A stretch of 64,000 nucleotides of DNA from contig NC_079503.1 in assembly GCF_030052815.1 (NCBI RefSeq), positions 59,996,735-60,060,734 on the forward strand, written 5' to 3'. The position numbers and the translations under genes are program-made. This DNA comes from Hevea brasiliensis. Taxonomy: Eukaryota; Streptophyta; Magnoliopsida; Malpighiales; Euphorbiaceae. The notes beneath the pieces are model-generated. The model saw nothing but the letters and a program-made list of their open reading frames with translations, had not been told where the DNA came from and ran no database searches. This document shows, in pieces, positions 23,224 to 36,090 of this stretch (positions are counted from its first letter, which is position 1; every line of letters starts with the position of its first letter).

Positions 23224-26200
23224 TGTCACACCCTACCCCTTTGTAAGGCATAACATGATCCCGTAGTATACCTAATAAATTACCAACTCCGTCTACTGAT
23301 AACCCATTAAATACACTACAAGGGATTTTAAAAACTTTTCTTACTTCTTTTATAGTGGTGAGCACTATTTACAGGTGTTAAAAATCATTTTGAATTGAAG
23401 TGATAGAACTAACACTTTTAAATTATTTGGAATTTCTGTAAAAATTTTGGCAGAGTGCCATCTGTATTTTGGATAAAACAGTTCTTCAGAAAACCTGTAA
23501 AAAGCACTTCAATATGTATTTGCAAATCTCAACTCCAACATATTTCTCAACACAACATTTTTCTCAACTCAAATCCGCAGTGATTTTTCAAAGACTGAGA
23601 TACAAGAATTATAATACCAAACTATTAAAGTAAATGAAATCTCAAATTTACATTTACAATAATTTACATTTAATTACATACCAAAATATTTTACAAGAGT
23701 TTCTATACAACTGCTCAAATAATTTACATACATATTATTACATGCATACATCAAAACCTATGTACATGGGTATACCTATGATATACCTGGGGCTGATCTG
23801 AATATGTATCTTCAAAGAAATTTACTCACTGCTCTACGCTCTTCTTACCTGCGACAGCATACAAAGCTATCACTGAGTGGTGAACTCAGTGGTGCACAAC
23901 TATAATTTAAAACATAGTACAATATACATTGACAAAATTCTGATAAATAATTTGGAAATCTGAATACTCATCAAATTCCAAAACTCAAAATATTCATTGC
24001 CAATAATGTAAATCATTTGTATAAATGACTTTGATCACAAAATTTAATTTATCAAATCATGACTAACCATTTAAGTAATTCCAACAAAATCAATTATACA
24101 TAAACCATAATTGAAATCACAATTCCTTACCATTCAAAAGCCATTATGTATCTCAAAAATCATTATGTATCTCAAAAACCATGTTGTATCTCAAAAATCA
24201 ATCTTTATCTCACTAACTATGCAAGACTAATCCGAAGGGCCATATTCGATGTGATTCTAACTCCCTATGGTCGGGAGGTCGAATCATCATGCACTGATAC
24301 CATCACAATAATGAATCTTCCGCAAGGGCCATAACGATAAATTAAACTTAGATCTAACCTCAAATCAGAGGAAAATCTAAGCCTGTGCACGTACCATGGT
24401 AATCAAAACACAACTAACTCCATTGTCTTCTCAACAAATGAGAGAGACGGGTAATAACCTAGTCAAGCATCTATAGTGAGATATAAAACAATATTTCAAT
24501 CCATTTAGTGAGCATAAATCACAATACAATTCGATTCAAAGTCAATTCTAATATCCAATAATTTTTTATGCTCATCACAATTCAAATCATAAATTTGCAT
24601 TTTTCCATGAAAATTACCATCACAATTCAAAACATGTTCTATCACAATTTTCCAAAACATATTTTGTTCAATCCATAACAATGCTTAATACTTGTGGAAA
24701 TACCATTTCACAAAGCTAAAATCATACATACTATAGCAATTTCAATAATAATTGAATTAAATCCAATGCCTATTAAACATAGTTCATAAGAAAATATGTC
24801 ATTTAATCATATAAAATATTCAGAACAAAATCAGTTAAAAACTAGTTGTGCACAAACCTCTGATAATTGTCTCCTGGTCTGGACTCAGTGTTTCCTTCCC
24901 TTTTCCTGAGTTTTTGGTAACTGAGAAACACAATTTGAAGTGTTTCAGTGCTAAATTAATTTGCCTCTAACGATAATGTTCGATAAACAATTCACTGAAT
25001 ACCTTTATTTGCTTAATCACCTAATATACCGACCCTCGATGCGTTTTAGGTAAATTAGGTCTTAGTGTCATTAATATGTCATATTCGATAGGGTTTTAGG
25101 GTTGGTACGTGTTACCAAACTCAATTCTATGTATATTGCATTTTCTTGCATTTCATTGCAAATTGCTGGATTTCGGGATACTAGTTTGACCTAGCCGGAC
25201 GGCCTAGTTTCCTCGGTTTTTGGGTTTCGGTCAAAACTACAAACTTGTAGATCTATGTCTTATTGCACGCGGGGAAAAATTTCAGGTCAATCCGAGTTAA
25301 GTAGACCAAGTTATGGTCATTATACTATTGCTGGTCAAATGGCATCAAATTAGGTCAATTTTAGGTCAATTTGGTCAACTTTGGTTCGGCCAGTTTTTGG
25401 ACCCGAACTTGTGCAAGCTTTTTGACTTGCTTCTGGTCATTTCTGGGCTTTGGTGTCTTCATAAGACTTGTAGGTATGGGTCTTAACTATTCATGGTTAA
25501 AATTTCAGGTCAATTGGACCTGTTTTGAGTGAGTTATGGTCTAAACACTCACTGCTGCCCAATTGGTCATTTTTCAGGTCCTAATTGTACCTAATCCGAA
25601 TTGGTCATTTTCTTAGGTCACCTTGCAAGCAGAATTTTGGTAAGTTTTCTCAATGAAAGTTGGCACATTTTGTGCCTAGTTCCACCTCCAATTGGTCTCA
25701 TACCAATTGAGGTTACACATTTAAACTTATTGGTTAAAATATACACTGCCCTTGGTTACTTTGCTCAACACACATCAATCACACACATTTACCTTGCAAT
25801 ATGTTTACTTCCCTACCAAATCTGTTTTGGTACATTACCAAAACCACATCCCACTTTACATTATCCTCACTTTGGGCATATTACAATTATCTTCAATACA
25901 CCAATTAAAGTTCACATTTACAAAGTCTAAATACAATCACATACACACCTAAACATCACTAATTCTCACATACACTTTACAAAATAATTTCATACACATA
26001 TCCATCAATCCTTCTATGTCAACATTCTGCCAACACTTCCATAAATACATACATTTATTCAAGTGTCCCCAAGCTGCCGAAAATTGTCCTTCAACACCAA
26101 GTGTCCTACAATTCATTAAATCTCATTCAAGTGCAAAGATCACCTTATACATGTGAAGTAATTCACTAGGTCATTAAATCATCATGATCAACATCATTCT

Positions 26201-27241
26201 CATCAATTATATGTACAAATACTTCATCAAATACATGACTCCATGGCTGTCCAAAATGAACACAACAATAACTCTTCAAACTCAAAAATTTTCTTCACAA
26301 ACCCAACACCCATAACATGTACACAAAACTTAACAAAGCTATCTTCAAAAATATGAACTTACCTTATGTTTGGAGCTTGTTAAACCTTGCTTAAACTTCT
26401 CAAATTTAGTATCAAACTCTTCCTTGTGATGAGTAGACAAAGTTTCATGAAGGAACCTAAGTGATTGGAGTTGAAATGGAGGGTGTTAAGTGAGCTTGAA
26501 GAAAATGGCCATGGAGTTTTCCTTTTCCTTCAATTCGGCATGGATGGAGCATTTGGAGAAGATGAAGTTTCTGATTTCATTTTAGGTGTACACATGTCCC
26601 ACTTAACTCTTAGTTTATTCCTTTAGTGGCCCACTCACTCACTTAATCATATAATATGTTAAACTTTCACTTAATCCCACATTAAACCCTTAATTCTCAC
26701 TATTTACTTTAGGTACCACTAAATTAATTTTTCATTTTATTTTCTAAGTGTAATATTATTTATTTTTAATGGACATTTAGGTCAAAAGACAATTCGGGAT
26801 GTCAAATGACCATAATGCCCCTGTTCGGGTTGCATTCCCGATTTTTCTAACAAGGGTTTTGTCTGTTTTTCGATTTCTCACTTTTCTTTTTACTAATTAT
26901 TTAATTTTTCTTTGATCTTTATAATGATATTTATTCTTCTATAAGGGTCTATTTAAGTCCTAAAAATGTTTTCCAGGGTTCCCCGCAGTCCAGGGCTAGT
27001 CAACGGTCCACGCCATGACTTCCCAGTGCGGTCACCCATCGTTCGGTTTCCCGGCTCGTTTAACTTGATCACATTTCTTTGCTATTATTTTTCCTTTGTT
27101 TTTCTTGTATTTTCTTTTCTTGTATTTCATTATTTTATGTCTCCTCCCTCATGTCAAAGTGTAGTTCTAGGCATCCTAGCTGTCCGGACAACACTGGTCA
27201 CTGGAGCAGTAGAACGCACTACCGAACTTTGGGGTGTTACA
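23224..27241 (-). repeat. 3' LTR of B1
   Basis: 4018 bp. On the minus strand it begins TGTAACACCCCAAAGTTCGG and ends GGGTAGGGTGTGACA. It has a canonical splice donor AAG|GTAAGTTC (minus strand, at 26362) after a purine-rich leader, and a stem-loop CACTGAGT / ACTCAGTG at 23871-23891. Related units containing 'agttatggtc' recur about 218 bp apart near 25311 and 25529. ORFs at 25601-25952 and 26966-27289 repeat exactly in the other LTR and have no domain. Confidence 0.95.
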
Positions 27242-27255
27242 ATTCTCCCCCCCTT
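27242..27255 (-). promoter_or_regulatory. polypurine tract of B1
   Basis: The minus strand reads AAGGGGGGGAGAAT directly before the LTR start. Confidence 0.9.
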
Positions 27256-27299
27256 AAATAAATTTCGTCTCGAAATTTCACAGCATTAGTCTCTCGAGC

Positions 27300-28340
27300 A
27301 GGTTGTGCGTCTTTGTCTCCTCATAACCTCTTCACGTTCCCAAGTAGCTTCCTGGCCTGAATGATGGTTCTACAGCACTTTAACCAGGTGTATCTGTTTG
27401 TTCCTCAGCTGTTTCACCTCATAAGCCAGAATTTTTATGGGTTCTTCCTCATATGAGAGGTCTGGATTTACTTCAATATCTTCAACTGGTAGTACATGAG
27501 ATGGGTCTGATCTGTACCTCCTTAACATGGATACATGGAAGACATTGTGTATCTTTGCTAGCTCTGGAGGTAATGCCAACCGATATGCCAAAGGACCCAC
27601 TCTTTCCAGAACCTCATATGGTCCGATGAAACGAGGACTCAGTTTCCCCTTTCTGCCAAATCTCATAATCCTCTTCCAAGGAGAACTTTGAGGAGTACCT
27701 TATCACCTACTGCATTTCAATATCTTTTCTTCAGATCAATATAGGACTTCTGACGGTCTGATGCAGCCTTGAGTCTATCTCTGATCAATCTGATCTTTTC
27801 CTCTGTCTGCTGAACAATTTTTGGCCCAATCATCTTTCTTTAACCAACTTCATCCCAACATAAGGGAGTTCTGCACTTCCTGCCATACAAAGCTTCATAT
27901 GGAGGTATCCCAATGCTTGATTAGTAGCTGTTGTTATAAGCAAACTCAATCAAAGGCAAGTGTGTATCCCAACTACCTTCAAATTCAATCACACAAGCCC
28001 GTAGCATCTCCTCCAATATCTGAATAACCCTCTCAGACTGGCCATCTGTCTGTGGGTGGAATGCTGTGCTAGAGTTCAATCTAGTTCCTAGGGCTCTCTG
28101 AAGACTACCCCAGAATCTAGAAGTGAACCTAGGATCTCTGTCAGACACAATTGATACTGGCACTCCATGCAGTTTTACAATCTCATATATGTACAATCTG
28201 GCCAATCTTTCCAGGCTATAGTCCATCCGAACTGGCAAAAAGTGATTAGACTTGGTTAGTCTGTCAACTATAACCCATACTGCATCATAACTATTCTGTA
28301 TCTTCGAAAGTCTCATCACAAAATCCATAGTTATCAATTC
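27300..28340 (-). pseudogene. pol: integrase core, GPY/F module and chromodomain-like tail of B1
   Basis: Minus strand. The core (28337-27921) holds MDFVMRL, a [13 protein letters not shown] block, SDRDPRF and [13 protein letters not shown], which include the D,D,E catalytic residues. Here SERVIQ runs directly into [13 protein letters not shown] with no intron. A stop at about 27920 and frameshifts near 27700 separate it from the C-terminal part (27666-27370) with GPYEVLERVGPLAYRL (GPY/F). The chromodomain-like tail is cut by TAG for Trp after LVKVL and continues as NHH.GQEATWEREE. Integrase joins cDNA ends to host DNA, and the tail is thought to steer insertion in chromoviruses. The zinc-binding N-terminus is missing. 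Confidence 0.88.
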
Positions 28341-28344
28341 CCTT

Positions 28345-28600
28345 ACAGTGTTTCATAGGGTGCCGTTTGTATGCTAGCATGATACTTATTATTGTATACA
28401 AATTCTGTTAGTGGGATGTATCTGTCCCATCTCCTCTCGGATTCAATGACACAAGTTCTCAATATATTCTTGAGGGCTTATCACATTTTACAGGTTATTT
28501 TTATCATTTCATTTCATTATTTATAGGAATTCAATGAGTTTCTGAATTTACCTGAATTACTTGTTTCAATTGTCCATCCATGCGAGGATGATACGTTGTC
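28345..28600 (-). pseudogene. pol: second, intron-bearing integrase fragment in B1
   Basis: Minus strand. A HPRMDGQ..QVIQ block (about 28600-28552) corresponds to the [13 protein letters not shown] motif. After a 74-bp intron-like gap (28551-28478) the frame resumes as [11 protein letters not shown]...[15 protein letters not shown], equal to the block after SERVIQ in other integrases. It lies upstream (in sense) of the complete integrase core, so the order is duplicated and out of place. Sequence is closer to A-type integrase ([10 protein letters not shown] versus YNNSYQASIQ in A1) than to B1's own core. Confidence 0.8.
28478..28551 (-). other. intron-like insertion in integrase fragment (74 bp)
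   Basis: The donor CAG|GTAAATTC is intact. The acceptor site reads TGATAA|GCC where AG would be expected. It sits between the Gln codon of VIQ and the (V/I)LED-type block, the same position as at 35292-35366 and 53403-53476. Its reading frame meets a stop soon after the donor. Confidence 0.75.
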
Positions 28601-29200
28601 TTGATATCTCTAAGCTTATAGCAATTCTTGTGGTCTTGGTAGTTCACATTATTGTAACCGATTCTGACTCCAGCTACCTTACAAGTGTAGTCTTTCGACA
28701 GGCTAGTTCTGAAGTTTTAAATTTCTGACTAAAATTTTCACATTTATTTCCAGTAATAGTACCGTATTCGGGTGCAACTGTATCAATTTATAGATTACTT
28801 ACAAATATTCTTAATTTATTGTACCACGAGGAAGCACATAGCTCTACACAATAATCGATTAATCGATCTTGTGTCTGCAGCTTACAATACAAACATCGAG
28901 AACATTATATAGTCACTACGTTATAACCTCATGGACTAGGTTTTCTAACATCTTATCTTTCTCGAATCCACTAATATCCCAAACCGATTCTGATTACAAT
29001 TTCCTTTGACAATTATTAACAGTAACATCTTTGCCCTCATCTAGAGTAATTCTATTACTGTAACTTACTTTTAAGTCCTCTTGCCTTACATTAAGTAGGC
29101 TCGCCATTTAGCTTTATAATTTATGGTATGTTAGAAAATACTTTTAGCTAACAATTCTTCCAAAAGTAATGTCAATCATACTTGTTATTATAGTTATTAT
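28601..29200 (-). other. unassigned internal stretch of B1
   Basis: About 600 bp of AT-rich sequence between the protease remnant and the integrase fragment, where RT-RNase H should be. I see no RT block, no long frame and no repeat from other parts of the window. It may be very decayed pol or foreign filler. Confidence 0.5.
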
Positions 29201-30003
29201 CCTAAAGGACTAGTCACTAATACATCAAAATTCGTTCCCATGTAAAGGAATGACAACAGAACATATAGTTCAGACACTAACACACAACTAAGTAGTGCTG
29301 GGATCAAATAATAACTAAAATTAAGAACTTACCAGTAGCTACATCTGAAGTTTCTGCTCCTTTTACTTGGCACATAGTGGACACTCCGACTAGTGCGCTA
29401 CTATATTCGGGTTGATTCACTGTGTTATAGTGGTGAGGAGTACCAACTCTATTTCTATCTTGACTCTGACTGACGGTCTGTGAACTCCGGAGAGTAGATC
29501 GAGGTGGTTTAGCACAATCTTTAGCAAAGTGTCCAAGTTTTCCACAATTGTAACAGGCTCCAGAGGTCTTATAGCATATCCCACCATGATATCTTCTACA
29601 AGTTTCACATAGGCGGGAAGGGTAGGAACTTCTAATTGTTCGACGACTGGACCTTGGTGGTCTCTGTCTTAATGATCCACCTCTATCGTATCCCTGAGCT
29701 CGGGGTTCCTCAAATTCTTTTCTCTTTCTCAAATTACTGTTCGAGCTCTGACCCATAGGTTTCTCCCTCTTTTTTATTTCATGTTGCCCTTGTGGGGGTT
29801 GGAGTGCAGACTTGGGCTTGGTGCCGATTATCAGCCATTTGTTGAAAGAAAGTGGCCATTTGTTGGGCCATTTGTGCAGTAATTTGTACCGGTAAAACTG
29901 GTACAGTCAGGCCTTCGACATTTTGTGGAGCTGGGGCCTCAACTTGTTCTTCTGCCATCACAGACTGTTCTATTATCTCATTCTTCTCTTCCATTTCTCT
30001 CAA
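29200..30003 (-). pseudogene. gag: gag and decayed protease of B1
   Basis: Minus strand. The start frame (30003-29779) is glutamate-rich (MREMEEKNEIIEQS) with a later AQMAQQMATFFQQM stretch, as in C1 gag. After a frameshift and a large deletion of the capsid part, the frame 29756-29304 holds an Arg-rich segment and a zinc knuckle CYNCGKLGHFAKDC (complete CX2CX4HX4C) preceded by CETCRRYHGGIC. The protease remnant at about 29320-29200 shows FDP and later LVTSPLG in shifted frames. No functional Gag is expected because the capsid domain is missing. Confidence 0.85.
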
Positions 30004-30160
30004 AGAATTTTCTATTCCTGTACAACCAACACAAGGAGATTCCTCTCCATTAGTTCACATTTATGATGTAAATGTACTATATGTATCAAACATTTGAGCA
30101 GTTGTAGTTACCGACAAAAAGATTTCAAATTCACAGTTCGAAATTTACTTTAAAACCATT

Positions 30161-30172
30161 GCTCTGATACCA
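30161..30172 (-). promoter_or_regulatory. primer binding site of B1
   Basis: The minus strand reads TGGTATCAGAGC, complementary to initiator-Met tRNA, 7 bases from the 5' LTR end at 30180. Confidence 0.93.
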
Positions 30173-30179
30173 CTAAACA

Positions 30180-33100
30180 TGTCACACCCTACCCCTTTGT
30201 AAGGCATAACATGATCCCGTAGTATACCTAATAAATTACCAACTCCGTCTACTGATAACCCATTAAATACACTACAAGGGATTTTAAAAACTTTTCTTAC
30301 TTCTTTTATAGTGGTGAGCACTATTTACAGGTGTTAAAAATCATTTTGAATTGAAGTGATAGAACTAACACTTTTAAATTATTTGGAATTTCTGTAAAAA
30401 TTTTGGCAAAGTGCCATCTGTATTTTGGATAAAACAGTTCTTGAAAACTCAGAAAAGCACTTCAATATGTATTTGCAAATCTCAACTCCAACATATTTCT
30501 CAACACAACATTTTTCTCAACTCAAATCCGCAGTGATTTTTCAAAGACTGAGATATAAGAATTATAATACCAAACTATTAAAGTAAATGAAATCTCAAAT
30601 TTACATTTACAATAATTTACATTTAATTACATACCAAAATATTTTACAAGAGTTTCTATACAACTGCTCAAATAATTTACATACATATTATTACATGCAT
30701 ACATCAAAACCTATGTACATGGGTATACCTATGATATACACAATGATCTGAATATGTATCTTCAAAGAAATTTACTCATCGCTCTCGCTCTTCTTACTGA
30801 CGACATACAAAGCTATCATTGAGTGGTGAACTCGATGGTGCACAACTATAATTTAAAACATAGTACAATATACATTGACAAAATTCTGATAAATAATTTG
30901 GAAATCTGAATACTCATCAAATTCCAAAACTCAAAATATTCATTGCCAATAATGTAAATCATTTGTATAAATGACTTTGATCACAAAATTTAATTTATCA
31001 AATCATGACTAACCATTTAAGTAATTCCAACAAAATCAATTATACATAAACCATAATTGAAATCACAATTCCTTACCATTCAAAAGCCATTATGTATCTC
31101 AAAAATCATTATGTATCTCAAAAACCATGTTGTATCTCAAAAATCAATCTTTATCTCACTAACTATGCAAGACTAATCCGAAAGGGCCATATTCGATGTG
31201 ATTCTAACTCCCTATGGTCGGGGAGGTCGAATCATCATGCACAGTACCATCACAATAATGAATCTTCCGCAAGGGCAATAACGATAAATTAAACTTAGAT
31301 CTAACCTCAAATCAGAGGAAAATCTAAGCCTGTGCACGTACCATGGTAATCAAAACACAACTAACTCCATTGTCTTCTCAACAAATGAGAGAGACGGGTA
31401 ATAACCTAGTCAAGCATCTATAGTGAGATATAAAACAATATTTCAATCCATTTAGTGAGCATAAATCACAATACAATTCGATTCAAAGTCAATTCTAATA
31501 TCCAATAATTTTTTATGCTCATCACAATTCAAATCATAAATTTGCATTTTTCCATGAAAATTACCATCACAATTCAAAACATGTTCTATCACAATTTTCC
31601 AAAACATATTTTGTTCAATCCATAACAATGCTTAATACTTGTGGAAATACCATTTCACAAAGCTAAAATCATACATACTATAGCAATTTCAATAATAATT
31701 GAATTAAATCCAATGCCTATTAAACATAGTTCATAAGAAAATATGTCATTTAATCCTATAAAATATTCAGAACAAAATCAGTTAAAAACTAGTTGTGCAC
31801 AAACCTCTGATAATTGTCTCCTGGTCTGGACTCAGTGTTTCCTTCCCTTTTCCTGAGTTTTTGGTAACTGAGAAACACAATTTGAAGTGTTTCAGTGCTA
31901 AATTAATTTGCCTCTAACGATAATGTTCGATAAACAATTCACTGAATACCTTTATTTGCTTAATCACCTAATATACCGACCCTCGATGCGTTTTAGGTAA
32001 ATTAGGTTTTAGTGTCATTAATATGTCATATTCGATAGGGTTTTAGGGTTGGTACGTGTTACCACACTCAATTCTATGTATATTGCATTTTCTTGCATTT
32101 CATTGCAAATTGCTGGATTTCGGGATACTAGTTTGACCTAGCCGGACGGCCTAGTTTCCTCGGTTTTTGGGTTTCGGTCAAAACTACAAACTTGTAGATC
32201 TATGTCTTATTGCACGCGGGGAAAAATTTCAGGTCAATCCGAGTTAAGTAGACCAAGTTATGGTCATTATACTATTGCTGGTCAAATGGCATCAAATTAG
32301 GTCAATTTTAGGTCAATTTGGTCAACTTTGGTTCGGCCAGTTTTTGGACCCGAACTTGTCCAAGCTTTTTGACTTGCTTCTGGTCATTTCTGGGCTTTGG
32401 TGTCTTCATAAGACTTGTAGGTATGGGTCTTAACTATTCATGGTTAAAAGTTCAGGTCAATTGGACCTGTTTTGAGTGAGTTATGGCCTAAACACTCACT
32501 GCTGCCCAATTGGTCATTTTTCAGGTCCTAATTGTACCTAATCCGAATTGGTCATTTTCTTAGGTCACCTTGCAAGCAGAATTTTGGTAAGTTTTCTCAA
32601 TGAAAGTTGGCACATTTTGTGCCTAGTTCCACCTCCAATTGGTCTCATACCAATTGAGGTTACACATTTAAACTTATTGGTTAAAATATACACTGCCCTT
32701 GGTTACTTTGCTCAACACACATCAATCACACACATTTACCTTGCAATATGTTTACTTCCCTACCAAATCTGTTTTGTTACATTACCAAAACCACATCCCA
32801 CTTTACATTATCCTCACTTTGGGCATATTACAATTATCTTCAATACACCAATTAAAGTTCACATTTACAAAGTCTAAATACAATCACATACACACCTAAA
32901 CATCACTAATTCTCACATACACTTTACAAAATAATTTCATACACATATCCATCAATCCTTCTATGTCAACATTCTGCCAACACTTCCATAAATACATACA
33001 TTTATTCAAGTGTCCCCAAGCTTCCGAAAATTGTCCTTCAACACCAAGTGTCCTACAATTCATTAAATCTCATTCAAGTGCAAAGATCACCTTATACATG

Positions 33101-34182
33101 TGAAGTAATTCACTAGGTCATTAAATCATCATGATCAACATCATTCTCATCAATTATATGTACAAATACTTCATCAAATACATGACTCCATGGCTGTCCA
33201 AAATGAACACAACAATAACTCTTCAAACTCAAAAATTTTCTTCACAAACCCAACACCCATAACATGTACACAAAACTTAACAAAGCTATCTTCAAAAATA
33301 TGAACTTACCTTATGTTTGGAGCTTGTTAAACCTTGCTTAAACTTCTCAAATTTAGTATCAAACTCTTCCTTGTGATGAGTAGACAAAGTTTCATGAAGG
33401 AACCTAAGTGATTGGAGTTGAAATAGAGGGTGTTAAGTGAGCTTGAAGAAAATGGCCATGGAGTTTTCCTTTTCCTTCAATTCGGCATGGATGGAGCATT
33501 TGGAGAAGATGAAGTTTCTGATTTCATTTTAGGTGTACACATGTCACTTAACTCTTAGTTTATTCCTTTAGTGGCCCACTCACTCACTTAATCATATAAT
33601 ATGTTAAACTTTCACTTAATCCCACATTAAACCCTTAATTCTCACTATTTACTTTAGGTACCACTAAATTAATTTTTCATTTTATTTTCTAAGTGTAATA
33701 TTATTTATTTTTAATGGACATTTAGGTCAAAAGACAATTCGGGATGTCAAATGACCATAATGCCCCTGTTAGGTTGCATTCGATTTTTCTAACAAGGGTT
33801 TTCTGCTTTTTCGATTTCTCACTTTTCTTTTTACTAATTATTTAATTTTTCTTTGATCTTTATAATGATATTTATTCTTCTATAAGGGTCTATTTAAGTC
33901 CTAAAAATGTTTTCCAGGGTTCCCCGCAGTCCAGGGCTAGTCAACGGTCCACGCCATGACTTCCCAGTGCGGTCACCCATCGTTCGGTTTCCCGGCTCGT
34001 TTAACTTGATCACATTTCTTTGCTATTATTTTTCCTTTGTTTTTCTTGTATTTTCTTTTCTTGTATTTCATTATTTTATGTCTCCTCCCTCATGTCAAAG
34101 TGTAGTTCTAGGCATCCTAGCTGTCCGGACAACACTGGTCACTGGAGCAGTAGAACGCACTACCGAACTTTGGGGTGTTACA
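30180..34182 (-). repeat. 5' LTR of B1
   Basis: 4003 bp. It agrees with the 3' LTR along the whole length apart from scattered single changes and clusters of small differences near 30735-30840 and 33776-33810. In those clusters CTG or CAG words of the other copy appear as TCG or CGA. Such clusters look like sequencing or consensus errors rather than mutation. Confidence 0.95.
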
Positions 34183-34187
34183 CACAT
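34183..34187. other. target duplication CACAT, right side of B1
   Basis: Matches 23219-23223 and marks the point where the A1 RNase H frame resumes. Confidence 0.95.
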
Positions 34188-36090
34188 AATGGGCTAGGGT
34201 GTGTATTGATGCAAGAGGGGAAAGTGGTCGCCTATGCTTCCAGGCAGTTAAGACCACATGAATAAAACTACCCTACTCATGACCTGGAGTTAGCAGCAAT
34301 TATCTCTGCACTGAAGATATGGAGGCATTATTTATATGGTGAAAAATGCTACATCTATACAGACCACAAGAGTCTAAAATATTTGCCAACCCAGAAGGAG
34401 CTCAATTTTAGACAGAGGCAATGGATTGAGTTCCTAAAGGACTATGATTGTGTGATAGATTATCATCCTGGGAAGGCAAATGTAGTTGCTGATGCTTTGA
34501 GCAGGAAGTCCATCACAACGTTAAGATCACTAAATGCCTGTCTGTCCTTAGCTCAAGATGGAGCTATTTTGGCTGAGTTGCAAGTGAGGCCAACCCTGCT
34601 ACAGCAGATACAAGATGGGCAGAGGGCAGATGAAAAATTAATGGCCATTGTGGGTAAAATTCCAAAGGGAAAGGAAACTGAATATGAGGTGAAAGCAGAT
34701 GGGCGTTTGTACTACAGAGGAAGAGTGTGTGTACCTAATGATGGGGAGCTGAAGACTAGTATTTTGAAATAAGCACACACTAGTGTTTATGCTATGCACC
34801 CGGGAAGCACAAAAATGTATAATGATTTGAAGCCTCATTATTGGTGACCTGGTATGAAGAGGGATATAGTTGACTATGTGACTAAATGTTTGACATGTCA
34901 GCAAGTTAAAGCAGAACATCAAGTTCCATCAGGATTGCTATAGCCTATAAGCATACCTGAATGGAAATGGGACTGAGTCACTATGGATTTTGTTAGTGGT
35001 CTACCTCTCACCCAAAGGAAGTATGATGCAGTGTGGGTGATAGTGGATAGATTGACGAAGTCAGCACATTTTCTGCCAGTTAGGACTGACTACTCATTGG
35101 AGAAGCTAGCAGAATTGTATATCAGTGAGATAGTTAGACTACATGGAATCCCACTTTCCATCATATCTGACCGAGACCCAAGGTTTACATCAAGATTCTA
35201 GAAAAAGTTGCAAGAAGCCTTGGGCACACAACTTCGTTTTAGCACGGCTTTTCATCCCCAAACGGATGGACAGTCAGAACAAGTAATCCAGATAAAACCC
35301 AAGAACTAATTGAATTTTCACAATTAATAAATTGAAATGATAGTAAGAATGTCAATTATGAAATAGATCCTGGAGGATATGCTAAGGAGTTGTGTCACTG
35401 AGTTTGAGGGGAGCTGGGATAAATACCTCCCACTGGCAGAATTCACATATAACAATAGCTACCAAGCTAGCATTCAAATGGCTCCGTATGAGGCATTGTA
35501 TGGGAGGAAATGTAGAACCCCAGTGTGTTGGACTGAATTGGGCGAAGATAGGCTGGTAGGACCAGACCTGGTGAAACAGACTGAGGAGAAAGTAAAGATA
35601 ATCAAAGCTAACCTGAAGGTTGCCTCAGATAGACAGAAATCATATACCGACTTGAAGAGAAAAGAGATAGAGTATGAAGTTGGCGATAAAGTATTTCTCA
35701 AAGTGTCACCGTAGAAGAAAGTACTGAGGTTTGGAAGAAAGGGTAAGTTAAGCCCTAGGTTCATTGGCCCATATGAAGTCATTGAACGTGTGGGACCAGT
35801 AGCCTATCGGCTAGCTTTACCACCAGAACTGGATAAAATTCACAATGTATTCCATGTTTCTATGTTGAGAAGATATCACTCAGACCCTTCACATATCATT
35901 TCCGTGGAAGAGATTGAAATCCAACCTAACTTGACATATATAGAAGAACCTATCCAGATCCTAGCTCGGGAAGTGAAGGGACTGAGAAATAAACAAATTC
36001 CACTGGTGAAAGTGCTTTGGAGGCACCACAACATTGAGGAGGCAACTTGGGAAAGTGAAGAGATGATGAGGCAACAGTTCCCTCAACAGT
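34188..36090 (+). pseudogene. pol: RNase H and integrase with chromodomain-like tail of A1
   Basis: Continues A1 pol after B1. RNase [21 protein letters not shown], then TDHKSLKYL near 34370. Integrase: zinc-binding part near 34790-34920 ([21 protein letters not shown]), core with [34 protein letters not shown] (about 35170) and [13 protein letters not shown] (about 35260-35291). A 75-bp intron-like gap follows (35292-35366). The frame resumes ILEDMLRSCVTEFEGSW, then the GPY/F module near 35770-35830 and the tail LVKVLWRHHNIEEATWESEE ending at about 36080. Stops are TAG/TGA at Trp, Gln or Arg codons (for example about 34845, 35200, 35713). Non-functional. Confidence 0.92.
35292..35366 (+). 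other. intron-like insertion in A1 integrase (75 bp)
   Basis: Lies between CAG of VIQ and the ILEDMLR codons. It starts ATAAAACCC (donor GT mutated to AT) and ends GAAATAG. Read through, it meets TAA within six codons. Same position as the canonical copy at 53403-53476. Confidence 0.82.

Larger units (their letters stand above)
23224..34182 (-). mobile_element. B1: complete-ended B-family element, deleted pol
   Basis: Minus-strand element of 10,959 bp with two LTRs of 4018 and 4003 bp that look nearly identical, 5-bp duplication CACAT, PBS (30161) and a PPT (27242). Little divergence between LTRs indicates recent insertion. The 2.9-kb internal region has a gag part, a decayed protease, an unassigned 600-bp stretch, an intron-bearing integrase fragment, and a second integrase core with C-terminus. 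RT and RNase H are absent. The element must have moved using proteins from another copy. Confidence 0.93.
17248..36090 (+). mobile_element. A1: A-family chromovirus with 5' LTR and gag-pol, interrupted by B1
   Basis: Plus-strand element: 5' LTR (17248-20315), PBS, gag, protease, RT, RNase H, integrase with chromodomain-like tail. B1 (23224-34182) is inserted in the RNase H region, and the two halves resume in register at the CACAT duplication. At about 36090, shortly before the expected PPT, the sequence changes to a B/C-type LTR fragment, so the PPT and 3' LTR are missing. Premature stops are frequent; many are TAG where related copies have CAG. The element is inactive. Confidence 0.9.

Noticed and set aside
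29304..29330. Possible intron donor (TG|GTAAGTTC) after the gag knuckle of B1
   Set aside because: The following sequence aligns with the protease region of C1 (FDP motif) once small indels are allowed, so no intron is needed.
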